NCBI GenBank assembly: GCA_946480465.1
Contig: CAMLJY010000051.1
Coordinates: 1-46,872 of the forward strand
From: an uncultured Burkholderiales bacterium
GTDB taxonomy: Bacteria > Pseudomonadota > Gammaproteobacteria > Burkholderiales > Burkholderiaceae
Direction of reading: 5' to 3'
Length of the DNA stretch: 46,872 nucleotides
Shown: positions 9,301 through 18,400 of the stretch, one piece after another
How positions within the stretch are numbered: the stretch's first letter is position 1
How the letters are laid out: each line of letters starts with the position of its first letter
Notes under the pieces: model-generated
The model's input: the letters and a program-made list of their open reading frames with translations, nothing else
Told to the model about the DNA's origin: nothing
Database searches by the model: none
Position numbers and translations under genes: made by a program

Positions 9301-12300
9301 TCAAGGCCTGCCACACCCGGCCGCCGCCCCAGTGCTGGTGCTGCGCGTCGCGCATCTGCTGCAGTTGCAGGCGCTTCAGGCGCTCATGAAACGGCAGCGG
9401 CTCGCGCAGGTCGATTTCCATCGGATAGACCGACCCGAATCCGCCGGCCACCTGCTGCGCCTCGGGGTGGGCGATGTGGTGGCGGAAGCTCGTCATGTTG
9501 GCGAGCAGGAAGTGGCGGCTGCCGCTCCACGCCGCCAGCACCTGGGCGTACACGCCATAGAGCGCCACGCTGGCGGACACGCCATGCCGTGCCGCGGTGC
9601 GCCGGAACGCCGCCCACAGCGGTGCCGCAATGGTGGCTTCGCGCCGCACCAGGCGCGAGGGCGTGCAGGGATCGACACTGGCCAGGCGTGGAACGGCCGG
9701 TGGTGGCGGCAGGTGAGGAATGCGGTCGCGCCAGTACCGCTCAGAGGCCTGGCCGCTGGGCGAGTCTTCCAGTTGCTTGTACGCCAGCACGCAGTCGCGG
9801 TACGTCAGCGTGAGCGGTGGCAGCGCCAGGTCCGGCTGCAGGTAGCAGTGCTGGGTGTCTGACAGCAGCTGGTTGAACGTGATGGCGTCGACGAAATGGT
9901 TGACGGTGTTGACGAGCAAGCGCGTCTCGCCGTCCAACAGGCACAAACGGAATTCGATCCATGGCCATCGGTCGAGCGGCAAATGCCGTCTCTCCAGATC
10001 AGATCGAATGGCGTGCAGCCGCTGCTCGACCGATTCAGGGGCAAGCCCCTGCAAATCGTGGACGGCGAGCATCGAGAACGGATTCCATTCACGCACCACC
10101 TGGAGACGAGCGTCCGGGCACAGCACGACCAGGTTGTGCCGCTGCCGTTCCAGCGCGCGGTTCATCGCCACTTCGAGCCGCGCGGGATCGCGGCCCGCGG
10201 GAAGAGCAAACTCGACGTAATAGTTGGCCCTGACGGGATACTCCATCTCCAGGCCTTCGCCAGTCCAGTAGCCGAGCTGAAGGTCCGTGGGGGCGAACGG
10301 CTCCAGCAACTCCTCGCGCGGCGACAGCGCAACGGAGGGCCCACCTGCCGAGCCTTGCTGTGCGGCATCCGGCCCATTCGACATCCACTCCGAAACGGCC
10401 ACCGCAAGCTGCGCGATCGTCGGCCCCGAAAACAGGCGCTGCAGCACCGCGGCCTGCGGCAAGCCATTCAATCCAAACTCGGCGCTCATCTGAGCCACCA
10501 TGCGGATCATCGAGATCGAATCGAGACCCAGCGAGAAGAAGTTGTCATCAATCCCGAAGTCATCGTGGTCCAACAGGCTGCGCCACACATGATGCAGTTT
10601 GCGTTCGATGTCGTTGCGCGGCTCCAGCTTGGTGGCCGCCAGCCCCGCTCCTTCCCAGGGTTGGGGCAGGGACTTGCGTTCCAGCTTGCCATTGGCCGTC
10701 AGCGGCAGCCGCTTCATTGGTACGTACAGCGCCGGAACCATGTAGGCGGGGAGCTGGGCGGCCAGCGCAATCTGCAGCTCCGCCGGATCGATGGTCGCGC
10801 CGCGGGGCACCACGTAGGCGGCCAGCTGCCGCTGCCGCGATTCAGGATGCGTGGCCACCGTGACCAGCGCTTCGGCAATGGTGGGTTGGCGGCGCAGCAC
10901 CGCCTCGATCTCGCCCAGCTCGATCCGGTAGCCATTGATCTTGACCTGGAAGTCCTCGCGGCCAAGGAATTCGATGTTGCCGTCGGGAAGGTAGCGGCCC
11001 AGGTCGCCGGAGCGGTAAAGCCGTTCGCCGGTGTGGGGATGGGTGATGAAACGCTGCGCCGTTCGCTCTTCGTCGTGCAGGTAGCCGCGGCCCACACCTG
11101 CGCCGCCGATGCAGATCTCGCCGGGTACCCAGACGGCCCTGGGCTCGAGAAGCTCGTTGTAGACGTGCATCGTCTGGTTCGCGAGCGGCTGGCCGTAGGG
11201 GATGCTCTTCCAGTCCTGCGGGACCGTGCCGATGGGGTACTGGGTGCACCAGATGGAGGTTTCGGTGGGTCCGCCGGAAGCCAGGATGCTGGCCGAGGGG
11301 CAGCAGCGTCGAACCTGCTCAGGCAGGGTGACGGGGATCCAGTCCCCGCTGAGGATCACCTGCCGCACGGAGTTGCAGGTCGCCTGCATGCCATTCAGGT
11401 GGTCCGACCACAACTGCAGCAGCTGGGGCACCGAGTTCCACAGCGTCACGCCATGCTGGCGAACCAGCTCGGTCCAGTGCACGGGGTCCTGGGCCTTGTC
11501 GGGTGACGGCAGGACCAGTGTCCCGCCGGCGGCCAGCACGCCAAAGAGGTCATAGACGGACAGGTCGAAGTGCGCCGCCGACAGCCCCAGCACCCGGTCG
11601 CCCGGACCGACGCGGAAGCGCCGGTTGATGTCCTGCAGCGTGTTGGCCGCGTGGCGGTGCTCGATCATCACGCCCTTGGGTTCGCCGGTGGAGCCGGAGG
11701 TGAACAGGACGTAGGCGAGATCTTCGGGGGCCTGCGTGATCGGCAGCGGCGAGGCATCCAGGCCGCTCACTTCGCGATCCATCAGCGTGAGCGTGCGAAC
11801 GTCCGCCGGCCAGGCCGAGTCGGCCTGCAGCCCTTGCTGCGTCAGCACCACCTGGGCGCCGGCGAGTGCGAGAAGGCGGTGGCGCCGCTCGATCGGCAAG
11901 GCGGGGTCGACCGGCAGGTAGGCGCAGGCACCGTGCAGCACGCCATAGAGGGCGGCCACCTGCTCCCAGCCCTTCTCCATGCAGACGGCGACGATGGAGC
12001 CGGCGGGGACGGATTGGCGCAGCCATCGGCCCAGCCGGTGGGCGTGCGCGTGCAGCGCCTGGTACGTCAACGACCCGGACGGCGTGATGACCGCCAAGGC
12101 GTCCGGGGTGCGCAGCGCTTGCTCGGCAGGACCGGCGTGCAGCGTGGTCGGCGCCAGGTCGATCGTGGTGGCATTCACCGCCTCGAACAGCTCGCGCTGC
12201 CAGGCCGGAAGCATCGGCAGGGGCTGGCGCGTCGTCCAGGCGGATTCGTCTTGGGCCAAGCGGGCCAGCAGTCCGGCGTAGGCCTGCAGCATGTCGTCCA

Positions 12301-13738
12301 GCATGCCTGCGGGGAACAAGTCCTCGACGGCGTCCCAGAACAACAGAAGCTCGCCCCGCCACTCCATCATCTGGTGATCCAGCCACACCTGCGGTGTCTG
12401 GCTCACCCCGAACTTGTAGTCGCCGAAGAACGCGAAGCCCCCGACCGACTGGTCTTGCGAGGCCAGCGCCAGCGTGCTCGTGAAGACGATCGGCATCGCC
12501 GCGCCCGGCGTGTTGCCGAGCCGGCGCATGCGGTCGCGCAGGACCCGCATGCCGTTGTAGTGCCGGTGTTCGAGGTCTTGCGCCAGTTGCTGCTGCAGCC
12601 TCTGCATGCGGTCGGCAAAGCTGTCGCCTGCCTTGGCATGCACGGCCAGCAGGTTGGTCGTCGTGAAGTCACCCAGCAGCGCGCCCACCTCGGGGTGCAC
12701 CGGCAGCCGGTTGAACATCGTGACGTTGAGCGTGAAGTCCGGTGCCTTGGACCAGGTGCGCAGCGTCTCGGAGAAGGCCGTCATCAGCAGCACCGAAGGG
12801 GTGCCGCCGAACTGGCGTGCGCGCTCCTTCAGGGATCGCCAGGCCGGAGCACCGATGGTCGCGATGCGGCGTTTGAACTCGACCCTCTCCAGGGACCGCG
12901 GCTGGACCGCCAGGGGCAACTCGGGCGCTGGGGGCAGCGTATCCAGACGGCCGGTCCAGTAGTCCTTGGCGTTGTGGAAGACCGCCTGGTCCTGCAGCAT
13001 GCGCTCGTACTCCGCGTAGTCGCGGAACGAGATGCCCAGGGGCGCCGGCGTCCAGGCCGGGTCTTCGCAGCAGCGCTGCCATTCCTCGAAGAACATGAAC
13101 ATGCTGGACGCGTCGATGATCAGCATGTCCAGGCTCACGAAGAGCCGCAGCCGGCCCTCGGGCCGCCGCACGGCTTGGATCTCGAACAGCGGCCACGACT
13201 GCGGCGACAGCCGGTTGTGCGACATCCGGGCGCGCAGCGCGTCGATCCGCGCCTGCTGCGCTTCTTCCGGGTGTTCCGTCACGTCGTGCAGTTCGATCCG
13301 GTAGGGCGGCACCTGCGGCAGCACGCGCTGCTGCCCGTTCTCATCGAATACGGCGCGCAGCATGTCGTGCCGTGCGATGACCTTCTGCAGGCTGTCCTCC
13401 AGCCGGGCGATGTCCAGCCCAGCGCGTTCCAGTTCGATGTAGAAGTGGGTGGAAAAGCCGCCCAGCTCGACATATTCGGCGCGGCCCATCCAATAGGCGT
13501 GCTGCACGTCCGTGAGGGCGAAGGGCTCGTGCCGCAGGTCGGGGCGGGGGACGAACGGCGGAAGGCCCTGTTCTTCGCCTCTTCCGCGCAGCAGATCCTG
13601 CAGCCCCTGTTTATGGGCCAGCAGCATCTCCTTCAACTCTGGCGTCAACGCGCCCTTCGGTGCAACGACGCGCAGCTGCTCTCCGTCCAGGCGCAATTGA
13701 ACGCCGCCGGCCTTCAGCCGTTCCAGCAACTCGATCAT
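6383..13738 (-). CDS. NRPS, docking-Cy-A(Cys)-PCP-Cy*-A(Cys)-PCP-TE
   Basis: A 2,451-residue synthetase. Domains in order: TubC-type docking domain (1-55); heterocyclization domain with intact DxxxxD (D204, D209), GDFTT and PIVFTS; A1 (about 520-1010); PCP with Ser1074 (GLDSI); a second Cy-family domain (about 1135-1560); A2 (about 1580-2075); PCP with Ser2142 (GGQSF); and a thioesterase with Ser2267 (GWSSGG) and His2427. Read against GrsA, the A2 code is DLYNMSLIWK, a known cysteine code; A1 reads DLYNISSIWK, cysteine-like with one change. Cy2 has V1279 where the first Asp should be and GGFGS in place of GDFTT, so it may condense without cyclizing. Expected product unit: acyl-Cys-Cys with at least one thiazoline, released by hydrolysis or cyclization. 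ATGA overlaps couple it to genes on both sides. Confidence 0.95.
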   Translation of the reverse strand: MIELLERLKAGGVQLRLDGEQLRVVAPKGALTPELKEMLLAHKQGLQDLLRGRGEEQGLPPFVPRPDLRHEPFALTDVQHAYWMGRAEYVELGGFSTHFYIELERAGLDIARLEDSLQKVIARHDMLRAVFDENGQQRVLPQVPPYRIELHDVTEHPEEAQQARIDALRARMSHNRLSPQSWPLFEIQAVRRPEGRLRLFVSLDMLIIDASSMFMFFEEWQRCCEDPAWTPAPLGISFRDYAEYERMLQDQAVFHNAKDYWTGRLDTLPPAPELPLAVQPRSLERVEFKRRIATIGAPAWRSLKERARQFGGTPSVLLMTAFSETLRTWSKAPDFTLNVTMFNRLPVHPEVGALLGDFTTTNLLAVHAKAGDSFADRMQRLQQQLAQDLEHRHYNGMRVLRDRMRRLGNTPGAAMPIVFTSTLALASQDQSVGGFAFFGDYKFGVSQTPQVWLDHQMMEWRGELLLFWDAVEDLFPAGMLDDMLQAYAGLLARLAQDESAWTTRQPLPMLPAWQRELFEAVNATTIDLAPTTLHAGPAEQALRTPDALAVITPSGSLTYQALHAHAHRLGRWLRQSVPAGSIVAVCMEKGWEQVAALYGVLHGACAYLPVDPALPIERRHRLLALAGAQVVLTQQGLQADSAWPADVRTLTLMDREVSGLDASPLPITQAPEDLAYVLFTSGSTGEPKGVMIEHRHAANTLQDINRRFRVGPGDRVLGLSAAHFDLSVYDLFGVLAAGGTLVLPSPDKAQDPVHWTELVRQHGVTLWNSVPQLLQLWSDHLNGMQATCNSVRQVILSGDWIPVTLPEQVRRCCPSASILASGGPTETSIWCTQYPIGTVPQDWKSIPYGQPLANQTMHVYNELLEPRAVWVPGEICIGGAGVGRGYLHDEERTAQRFITHPHTGERLYRSGDLGRYLPDGNIEFLGREDFQVKINGYRIELGEIEAVLRRQPTIAEALVTVATHPESRQRQLAAYVVPRGATIDPAELQIALAAQLPAYMVPALYVPMKRLPLTANGKLERKSLPQPWEGAGLAATKLEPRNDIERKLHHVWRSLLDHDDFGIDDNFFSLGLDSISMIRMVAQMSAEFGLNGLPQAAVLQRLFSGPTIAQLAVAVSEWMSNGPDAAQQGSAGGPSVALSPREELLEPFAPTDLQLGYWTGEGLEMEYPVRANYYVEFALPAGRDPARLEVAMNRALERQRHNLVVLCPDARLQVVREWNPFSMLAVHDLQGLAPESVEQRLHAIRSDLERRHLPLDRWPWIEFRLCLLDGETRLLVNTVNHFVDAITFNQLLSDTQHCYLQPDLALPPLTLTYRDCVLAYKQLEDSPSGQASERYWRDRIPHLPPPPAVPRLASVDPCTPSRLVRREATIAAPLWAAFRRTAARHGVSASVALYGVYAQVLAAWSGSRHFLLANMTSFRHHIAHPEAQQVAGGFGSVYPMEIDLREPLPFHERLKRLQLQQMRDAQHQHWGGGRVWQALNQLHKTVGRAPAPFVVVSGLDLPPWDKPFHGCLETPQVLFDHQFWNLSDGRLWLVIDVNEQHFPPGLVDAFWQAYQALIARLAGDESAWQQQSFNLLPAGQHQIREAANQTAMAIPSGLLHDVLAQAVAKHPGKQAVISTTGSLTYQQLDANSNRLAHRLRECGVTRAEPVVLAIERGAGQMTAVFAVLRAGGAYVPVDPAWPAERIAFVLSNTGAKCIVASQATRATLTVPAGIACLSVDDASLGRYPDSPLPPLQQPLDLAYIIYTSGSTGQPKGVMIDHRGALNTVVDINQRFGVSHGDVVFGISSLTFDLSVYDLFGTVAAGATLVLPAPFDSPQPAQWVEAVRRHGVTVWNSVPSLMQLLIDAARIGGHMLPTLDLVMLSGDWIPVTLPAQIRAAAPNASLYSLGGATEASIWSIHYPIEAVEEGWASIPYGKPLGNQSWYLLAEDGTDAPEWVAGHLHIAGVGLAMGYWRDEAKTAASFVRHPRSGERLYRTGDLGRYLPDGNLEFLGRADHQVKIQGYRIELGEIEHALQSHPTVQSATVLAQGDRGGMRLVAFVVGVHDSRPDVEAWKAHLGTRLPSYMVPQQFVVLPALPLSPNGKVDRAALMRHASAPAAAQTGASAAPRTRLEAELVQIWQQVLGVPRVGIGDDFFDLGGQSFAAIQVMTRIEQRCGQRLPLGELLRARTVERLARHMEAATASSPLVRMNQVTSGVPLFLVHPAGGNVLCYRELAQRLRRPVFGLQAPGWTAERDPFQSVGELAAVYVRVVLEVQPRGPYHFGGWSSGGLVAFEMCRQIEEAGGEVARLAMIDAPAPWNAGPVDDATLMRWFLQDLNNGRDFVEPDGKPVHASALSEGVALLNKHRHATERLALEDIQPIWQFFRALIRASTVYAPGRVRSCIHVIKAGEMAVEEFIGHPAEGMPDWGWSGFTRGRVRSTTVPGNHYTMWNPDRIDRLATLLNGLDWSVE

Positions 13739-15441
13739 GGGGTTTCTCTGTGAATTTGCCGGGACTCCGGACTGGCTGGGCCGGCCGCCACCCCCGGTGA
13801 TCGCGGTTCAACGATTGAAAAGGTCACGCTGGCATCCAGGTCCCGCACGGATTGCCGTGCGACGCCAAGCCACGACTCCGCATCGAAGCGGTGGCGGCAG
13901 GAAGGCGCCTCGGCCACCATGACCCGCTGGCGCCCGGGGTCGGGCTCCGGAACCGGATCCGCCGGGAATGACGCAAACCGGACGAACCCGGAAGCATCGA
14001 AAGCCTGGTGCCATTCATCCGCCGACATGAGTGGCGAATTCCTGCGCACCCGGCGGTCCCGGTAATGCCCAAAACTCTCGAAGTGGGCAAAGTTGATCTG
14101 ATTCAGCGGCGAGTTTTCGGTCTGCTCTGACAAGAGCAGGACGCCGCCCGGCGCCATCAGCCGACGCAGCTGCGCGAGGGTCTGTTCGATGTGTACGGCG
14201 TTGTGAACCACGTTGACGGCAATGAGCAGGTCCACGGATTGGGGCTCGAATCCTTGGAGGAAGGGACTCGATGCCAGGTCGAGCAGGTGGCAGCTCAGCC
14301 TGGGCGCCTGGCTGTGACCGAACTTCTGCGCGGCGCGGCGCAGAAAGAATTCACCGATGTCCGTGAACAGGTAGTGCGCTTCCCGCCCGTGCAGCCTCTC
14401 CAAGACCGCTTCGGTCGTTGCGCCCGAGCCGGCGCCAAGCTCCAGCACCTTGGGCACGCTGGATCCGCGGCGTGAATCGATGACGATGGCACTGAGCTGC
14501 GCCAGCAGGTGGTTGTTGATGCGGACGACCGGGTTGTCGCGGTAGTGCGCATAGGCCACATCGAAACTTCCCTGAGGAAACAGCAGCTCGAATGGGTCTT
14601 TCGATCCACTGAGCAGATCCGATTGCGCCAATGCGCAGGCCTTGATGTGGTCGACGAACGGAGCATAGGCGCCGTCGCTCGTGATGGAGGAGTGAAGGAC
14701 CTGGATCTCCCGTTGAAGCTCGCAGGCGTCCAGTGCATCCGTCTTCAAGTAGCCGCTGGCATGTGCTCTCACGTACCCGGCGCGTTCCATCGTCTCCAGC
14801 CATTGGCTGATGATGGTCAGCTGGCGTGGCCGCAAACCAAGGTCCTTCACGATGGATGGGGCGGTCTCCGGCGTCTCTGCCTCCTGGAATCGGCCCCTGG
14901 CGCACAGGGTGAGGGCCATGGAGACGGTCGAGAGACGGTTCAACGCATCGCAGACGCGCGCGTGCTCATGGAGCAGCGCGGAGTGTTCTTCCCTGAGCCG
15001 CGCCGCAAGCTCGTGGCCTGCAGACACCAGTTGTCGCCAGCGCCGGTCGAGATGGGCCTCGTCCTGCGTGCCCATGTGGGTGCGGGTGGTGCATCCGGTC
15101 GCCTCCGGATCCAGGGTGACGCGCGCAAGCCAGCCATTCGCGTCCTGTGCCACGGCCTCGACGTCGACGCGAAGCATCCCGGGCAATGCCTGCAGCCGCT
15201 GCCGGAGGTGAGCGGCGATGTCATCGGGTTGGGGCACCTGGTCCCGCGCTTGGTTGGGGGCAGCGGCCACCGGGCAAAGGGCCGCTAGCAACGATTCCTT
15301 GTGCTCTTTCAGTGCCTCTCGCAAGTCGGCCGTGACGGTTCCCCTGGGAGCCTGAATGAAGAGCTGTTCGCCATCCGATCGCAGCTGGACGCCAAGCCGG
15401 TGGAGTTCGAGCAACAGTTGCTCCTTCGATATGACACTCAT
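13735..15441 (-). CDS. Stand-alone PKS-type C-methyltransferase with TubC docking domain
   Basis: A 568-residue protein. Residues 1-57 are a TubC-like docking domain nearly matching the NRPS N-terminus (GVQLRSDGEQL versus GVQLRLDGEQL). The rest resembles the methyltransferase domain normally embedded in polyketide synthases: helical lead-in with DPFELLFPQGSFDVAYAHY, SAM motif VLELGAGSGATTEAV near residue 329, then FTDIGEFFL and LMAPGGVLLLSEQ. It should act in trans on a carrier-bound chain, either at a polyketide alpha-carbon or at a thiazoline alpha-carbon as known for yersiniabactin-type methyltransferases. The start at 15441 lies 16 bases after the PKS stop, and its own stop overlaps the NRPS start. 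Sampled GC is about 60%, below its neighbours. Which carbon it methylates is not evident. Confidence 0.9.
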   Translation of the reverse strand: MSVISKEQLLLELHRLGVQLRSDGEQLFIQAPRGTVTADLREALKEHKESLLAALCPVAAAPNQARDQVPQPDDIAAHLRQRLQALPGMLRVDVEAVAQDANGWLARVTLDPEATGCTTRTHMGTQDEAHLDRRWRQLVSAGHELAARLREEHSALLHEHARVCDALNRLSTVSMALTLCARGRFQEAETPETAPSIVKDLGLRPRQLTIISQWLETMERAGYVRAHASGYLKTDALDACELQREIQVLHSSITSDGAYAPFVDHIKACALAQSDLLSGSKDPFELLFPQGSFDVAYAHYRDNPVVRINNHLLAQLSAIVIDSRRGSSVPKVLELGAGSGATTEAVLERLHGREAHYLFTDIGEFFLRRAAQKFGHSQAPRLSCHLLDLASSPFLQGFEPQSVDLLIAVNVVHNAVHIEQTLAQLRRLMAPGGVLLLSEQTENSPLNQINFAHFESFGHYRDRRVRRNSPLMSADEWHQAFDASGFVRFASFPADPVPEPDPGRQRVMVAEAPSCRHRFDAESWLGVARQSVRDLDASVTFSIVEPRSPGVAAGPASPESRQIHRETP

Positions 15442-15457
15442 GAGGCGCAGTACTACG

Positions 15458-18400
15458 TCAGATCGTGATGGTTTCCAGATCCTCGTCAGGCACGTCGGCG
15501 GTGGTGCCCGAAACGTGTTTGACGATGGATTGCGCATAGATGAGTTCGGCCACTTCCCCTGCGGACGATCCAGCGAGGAAGTGCTTCAGCGGCACGTCCG
15601 CGCCCGCGTCATGGCGAATCCGGTTGCGCATTTCGACGGCCATCAGCGAGTCGAAGCCGAGCTGATTCAAAGGCGCGCTGGCGAAGTCGCGCTCAACCTC
15701 GGACCGGGCTTCCGCACCCAGCTTGAGAATCCGGCTTGCCGCTGCGAGCAGGTAGGCGAGGATGCGCACCTTGGCCGCTTCGGCCGGCAGGGCCAGCAGG
15801 TCGGCGCCCAGGGCGACGGTCGGCTCCCCAGGGCCGACCTCCGTGGGCGCTGCGACCGCTTCCCCGCCCAGCTCGGCCAGCAGGCGGTATGGCGTGGTGG
15901 GGAACATCACCGGCTTCAGGCGCGCCCAGTCCACGATGACCGCCCCACACTGCGTGGGTTGTGCGGCAACGAGGCGCTGCAGCGCGTTGATGCCTTGCCG
16001 CGTGTCGATGCCGCCCACGCCGATGCGTGCCATCCTGGCATTCAGGTCGTAGCGCGTCGCAACACCGATGTCCGACCAATAGCCCCAGTTGATGGAGACC
16101 CCGGTCAGTCCGCGATGGCGCCGGTGGCTGGCCAATGCGTCGAGGAAGGAGCAGGCGGCGATGTGATTGAACTGGCCGGCATTGCCGGCGAGCGAGGCGA
16201 GCGACGAATACAGCACGAAGTGGTCCAGTTCGAGTCCGGTGGTCAGCTCGTGCAGGTGCCAGGCGCCGAGCACTTTGGGTGCCATCACCTGTTGCACGCG
16301 GGGCCATGCCATGACACCGAGCGCGGCGTCGTCCGTCACGCCGGCGGAGTGAAAGACGCCCCGCAGCGGCGGCATCGATGCCTGCACCTGGGCCAGGACA
16401 TCGGCCAGCGCGGCACGGTCGGCCACGTCGGCGAGGAATGTCCGCACCGTTGCCCCTTGCGCCTGCAGCGCCTGCACCGCGGCTTCCGCCGCGGTGTCGG
16501 TCGTGCGGCCCAGCAGGGCCAGCGATCGGGCCCCGCGGTCCACCAGCCACTGCGCGGTGGCCAGGCCGATGCCGCGCAGCCCGCCGGTGACGAGGTAGGT
16601 GGCGTCGGACTTCATCGCGACTTCGCCGCCTGGCAGGTCGTCGGCGGGCAGCTCGCGCAGGCGGGCTTCGTACCAGCGGCCGGCCCGGACCGCCAGGTGC
16701 CCGGAACCGGGGAGTGCCCACATGCGGCCGAGGATCTGCGCCACCGGCACGTCGTCAGCGGCGGCGTCGGGGTCGAGATCGACCTGCAGCGACTGCACGC
16801 GCGGAAACTCCGGCGTGATGGCCTTGGCCATCGCCACCTCGGCGCACTGGGACAGGCCGGTGTCGTCCATGCGCTGGCCGAGCCCCGTGGCCTCGGCGGG
16901 CACCTGGGCGCCGCGGGTGCAGATCACCACGACGGGCTCCAGTTCGGCACAGACGAGCAGGAACTGCTTGCAGGCATGCAGCACCGCCTGGGCACGCGCG
17001 GCGACATCGTCCGGCACGGGAGCCAGGGCGACGGAAGAGCCGCCGTAGTAGATCAAGCCGGCCGGGCGCAGCTGCCGCGTGCGAAGGTCCTCGAAGCACC
17101 GTTGCCAGGAGGCCTCCGCATGCCAGTCCAGTTCGGCGGATTCGCCAGCCCGGGGCTTGTAGCCCGTGCCGGCGTGAACGGCAAAGGCTTTCAGTCCGAT
17201 GGCCTGGGCCTGCTTCGCCATCCGCAGGGCGACATCGCGATCGGGACTGGCGATGACCCAGGGCCGTGCGCTGTCGGTGTCACGCCCCGCGGCCGTCGCT
17301 GCTGCGGGGAGGTCCGTGCCCTGATCGAGTGGGATCCATTGCGTTCGGTAATAACGCACATCGGTCGCGGCACCGCTGTCGGCCATGGATGCCCGCCCCA
17401 CCAGCGCCAGTTGCATGCCGCGCACGGACACGATGCAGGCGCCATCGTCGCCATGGATGTCCAGGTCTGCCAGGTAGCGCCCCGGGGCCACCTCGCCGTG
17501 CCAGGTGCCGCGGGCCCAGAGGACGGCCGGCAGCCGCCGGCGCACGGTCAGGCGCGAGACGGCCGTCGGCAGCAGAGCCAGCGGGCGGCCAGCGATCGCC
17601 TGTTCCATGAATGGAATGGCGACGTGGAAGCAGGCGTCCAGCGTGGCGGGGTGGAGTTGGTAGGCCGACTCGTCCGCGACGCGGGCCGGCATCTCGATGC
17701 GCGCCAGCGATTCGCGATCGCCGAGCCACAGGCGCTTGACGCCTTGCAGGCCGGGGCCGTAACCCAGGCCGATGGCCGCGGCGCGCGCATAGAGGGGCTC
17801 GACCGCTTGTTCGTCCAGCGTTCGCTGCAGGGCCTGCGGGTCCAGCCCGGGAGGCGGCGTGGTGAAGCTGACCGCCGCGCGGGCCCGGGCCAAGCGGCGC
17901 CAGTCGCTCCACGCAGAGGCGCCGGTCTCATCGCCGTTGCGCTCGCGCGCCTGGACGGCGACGTCGCAGTTTCCGGCGGGACCGGTGCGACGCGCGGTGC
18001 ATTGCAGCTCCGCGGTGCGCCCTTCGGGCAAGGCCAGGCCGCCGGTGAGCGCCAGGTCTTGCAGGGTCCATTCGGGCGCGGGGTCGGATGCGCTGTGCCG
18101 GGCTGCCGCCAGCGCGGCTTCGATGAAGCCGGCCATCGGCATCACAGGGATGTCGAAGGCCCGATGCTCGTCGATGAACCACGGCGCCTGGCGCGTCAGG
18201 CTGGCGTTGAAGCGCCGCTCGTCGCTGCTGTCGGCCAGCGCCAGGCGATGGCCGAGCAGGGGATGCACAGCCGGCTCGCGCGACACGGCCACCCCGGGCT
18301 TGAACCAGTAGCGCTCCTGCTCGAAGGGGTAAGGCGGCAGCTCGACGGGCTGCATGGCGGCGGTGGTGCCCCCTGAACGCGCGCGGGCCCAGCCGGGCCA

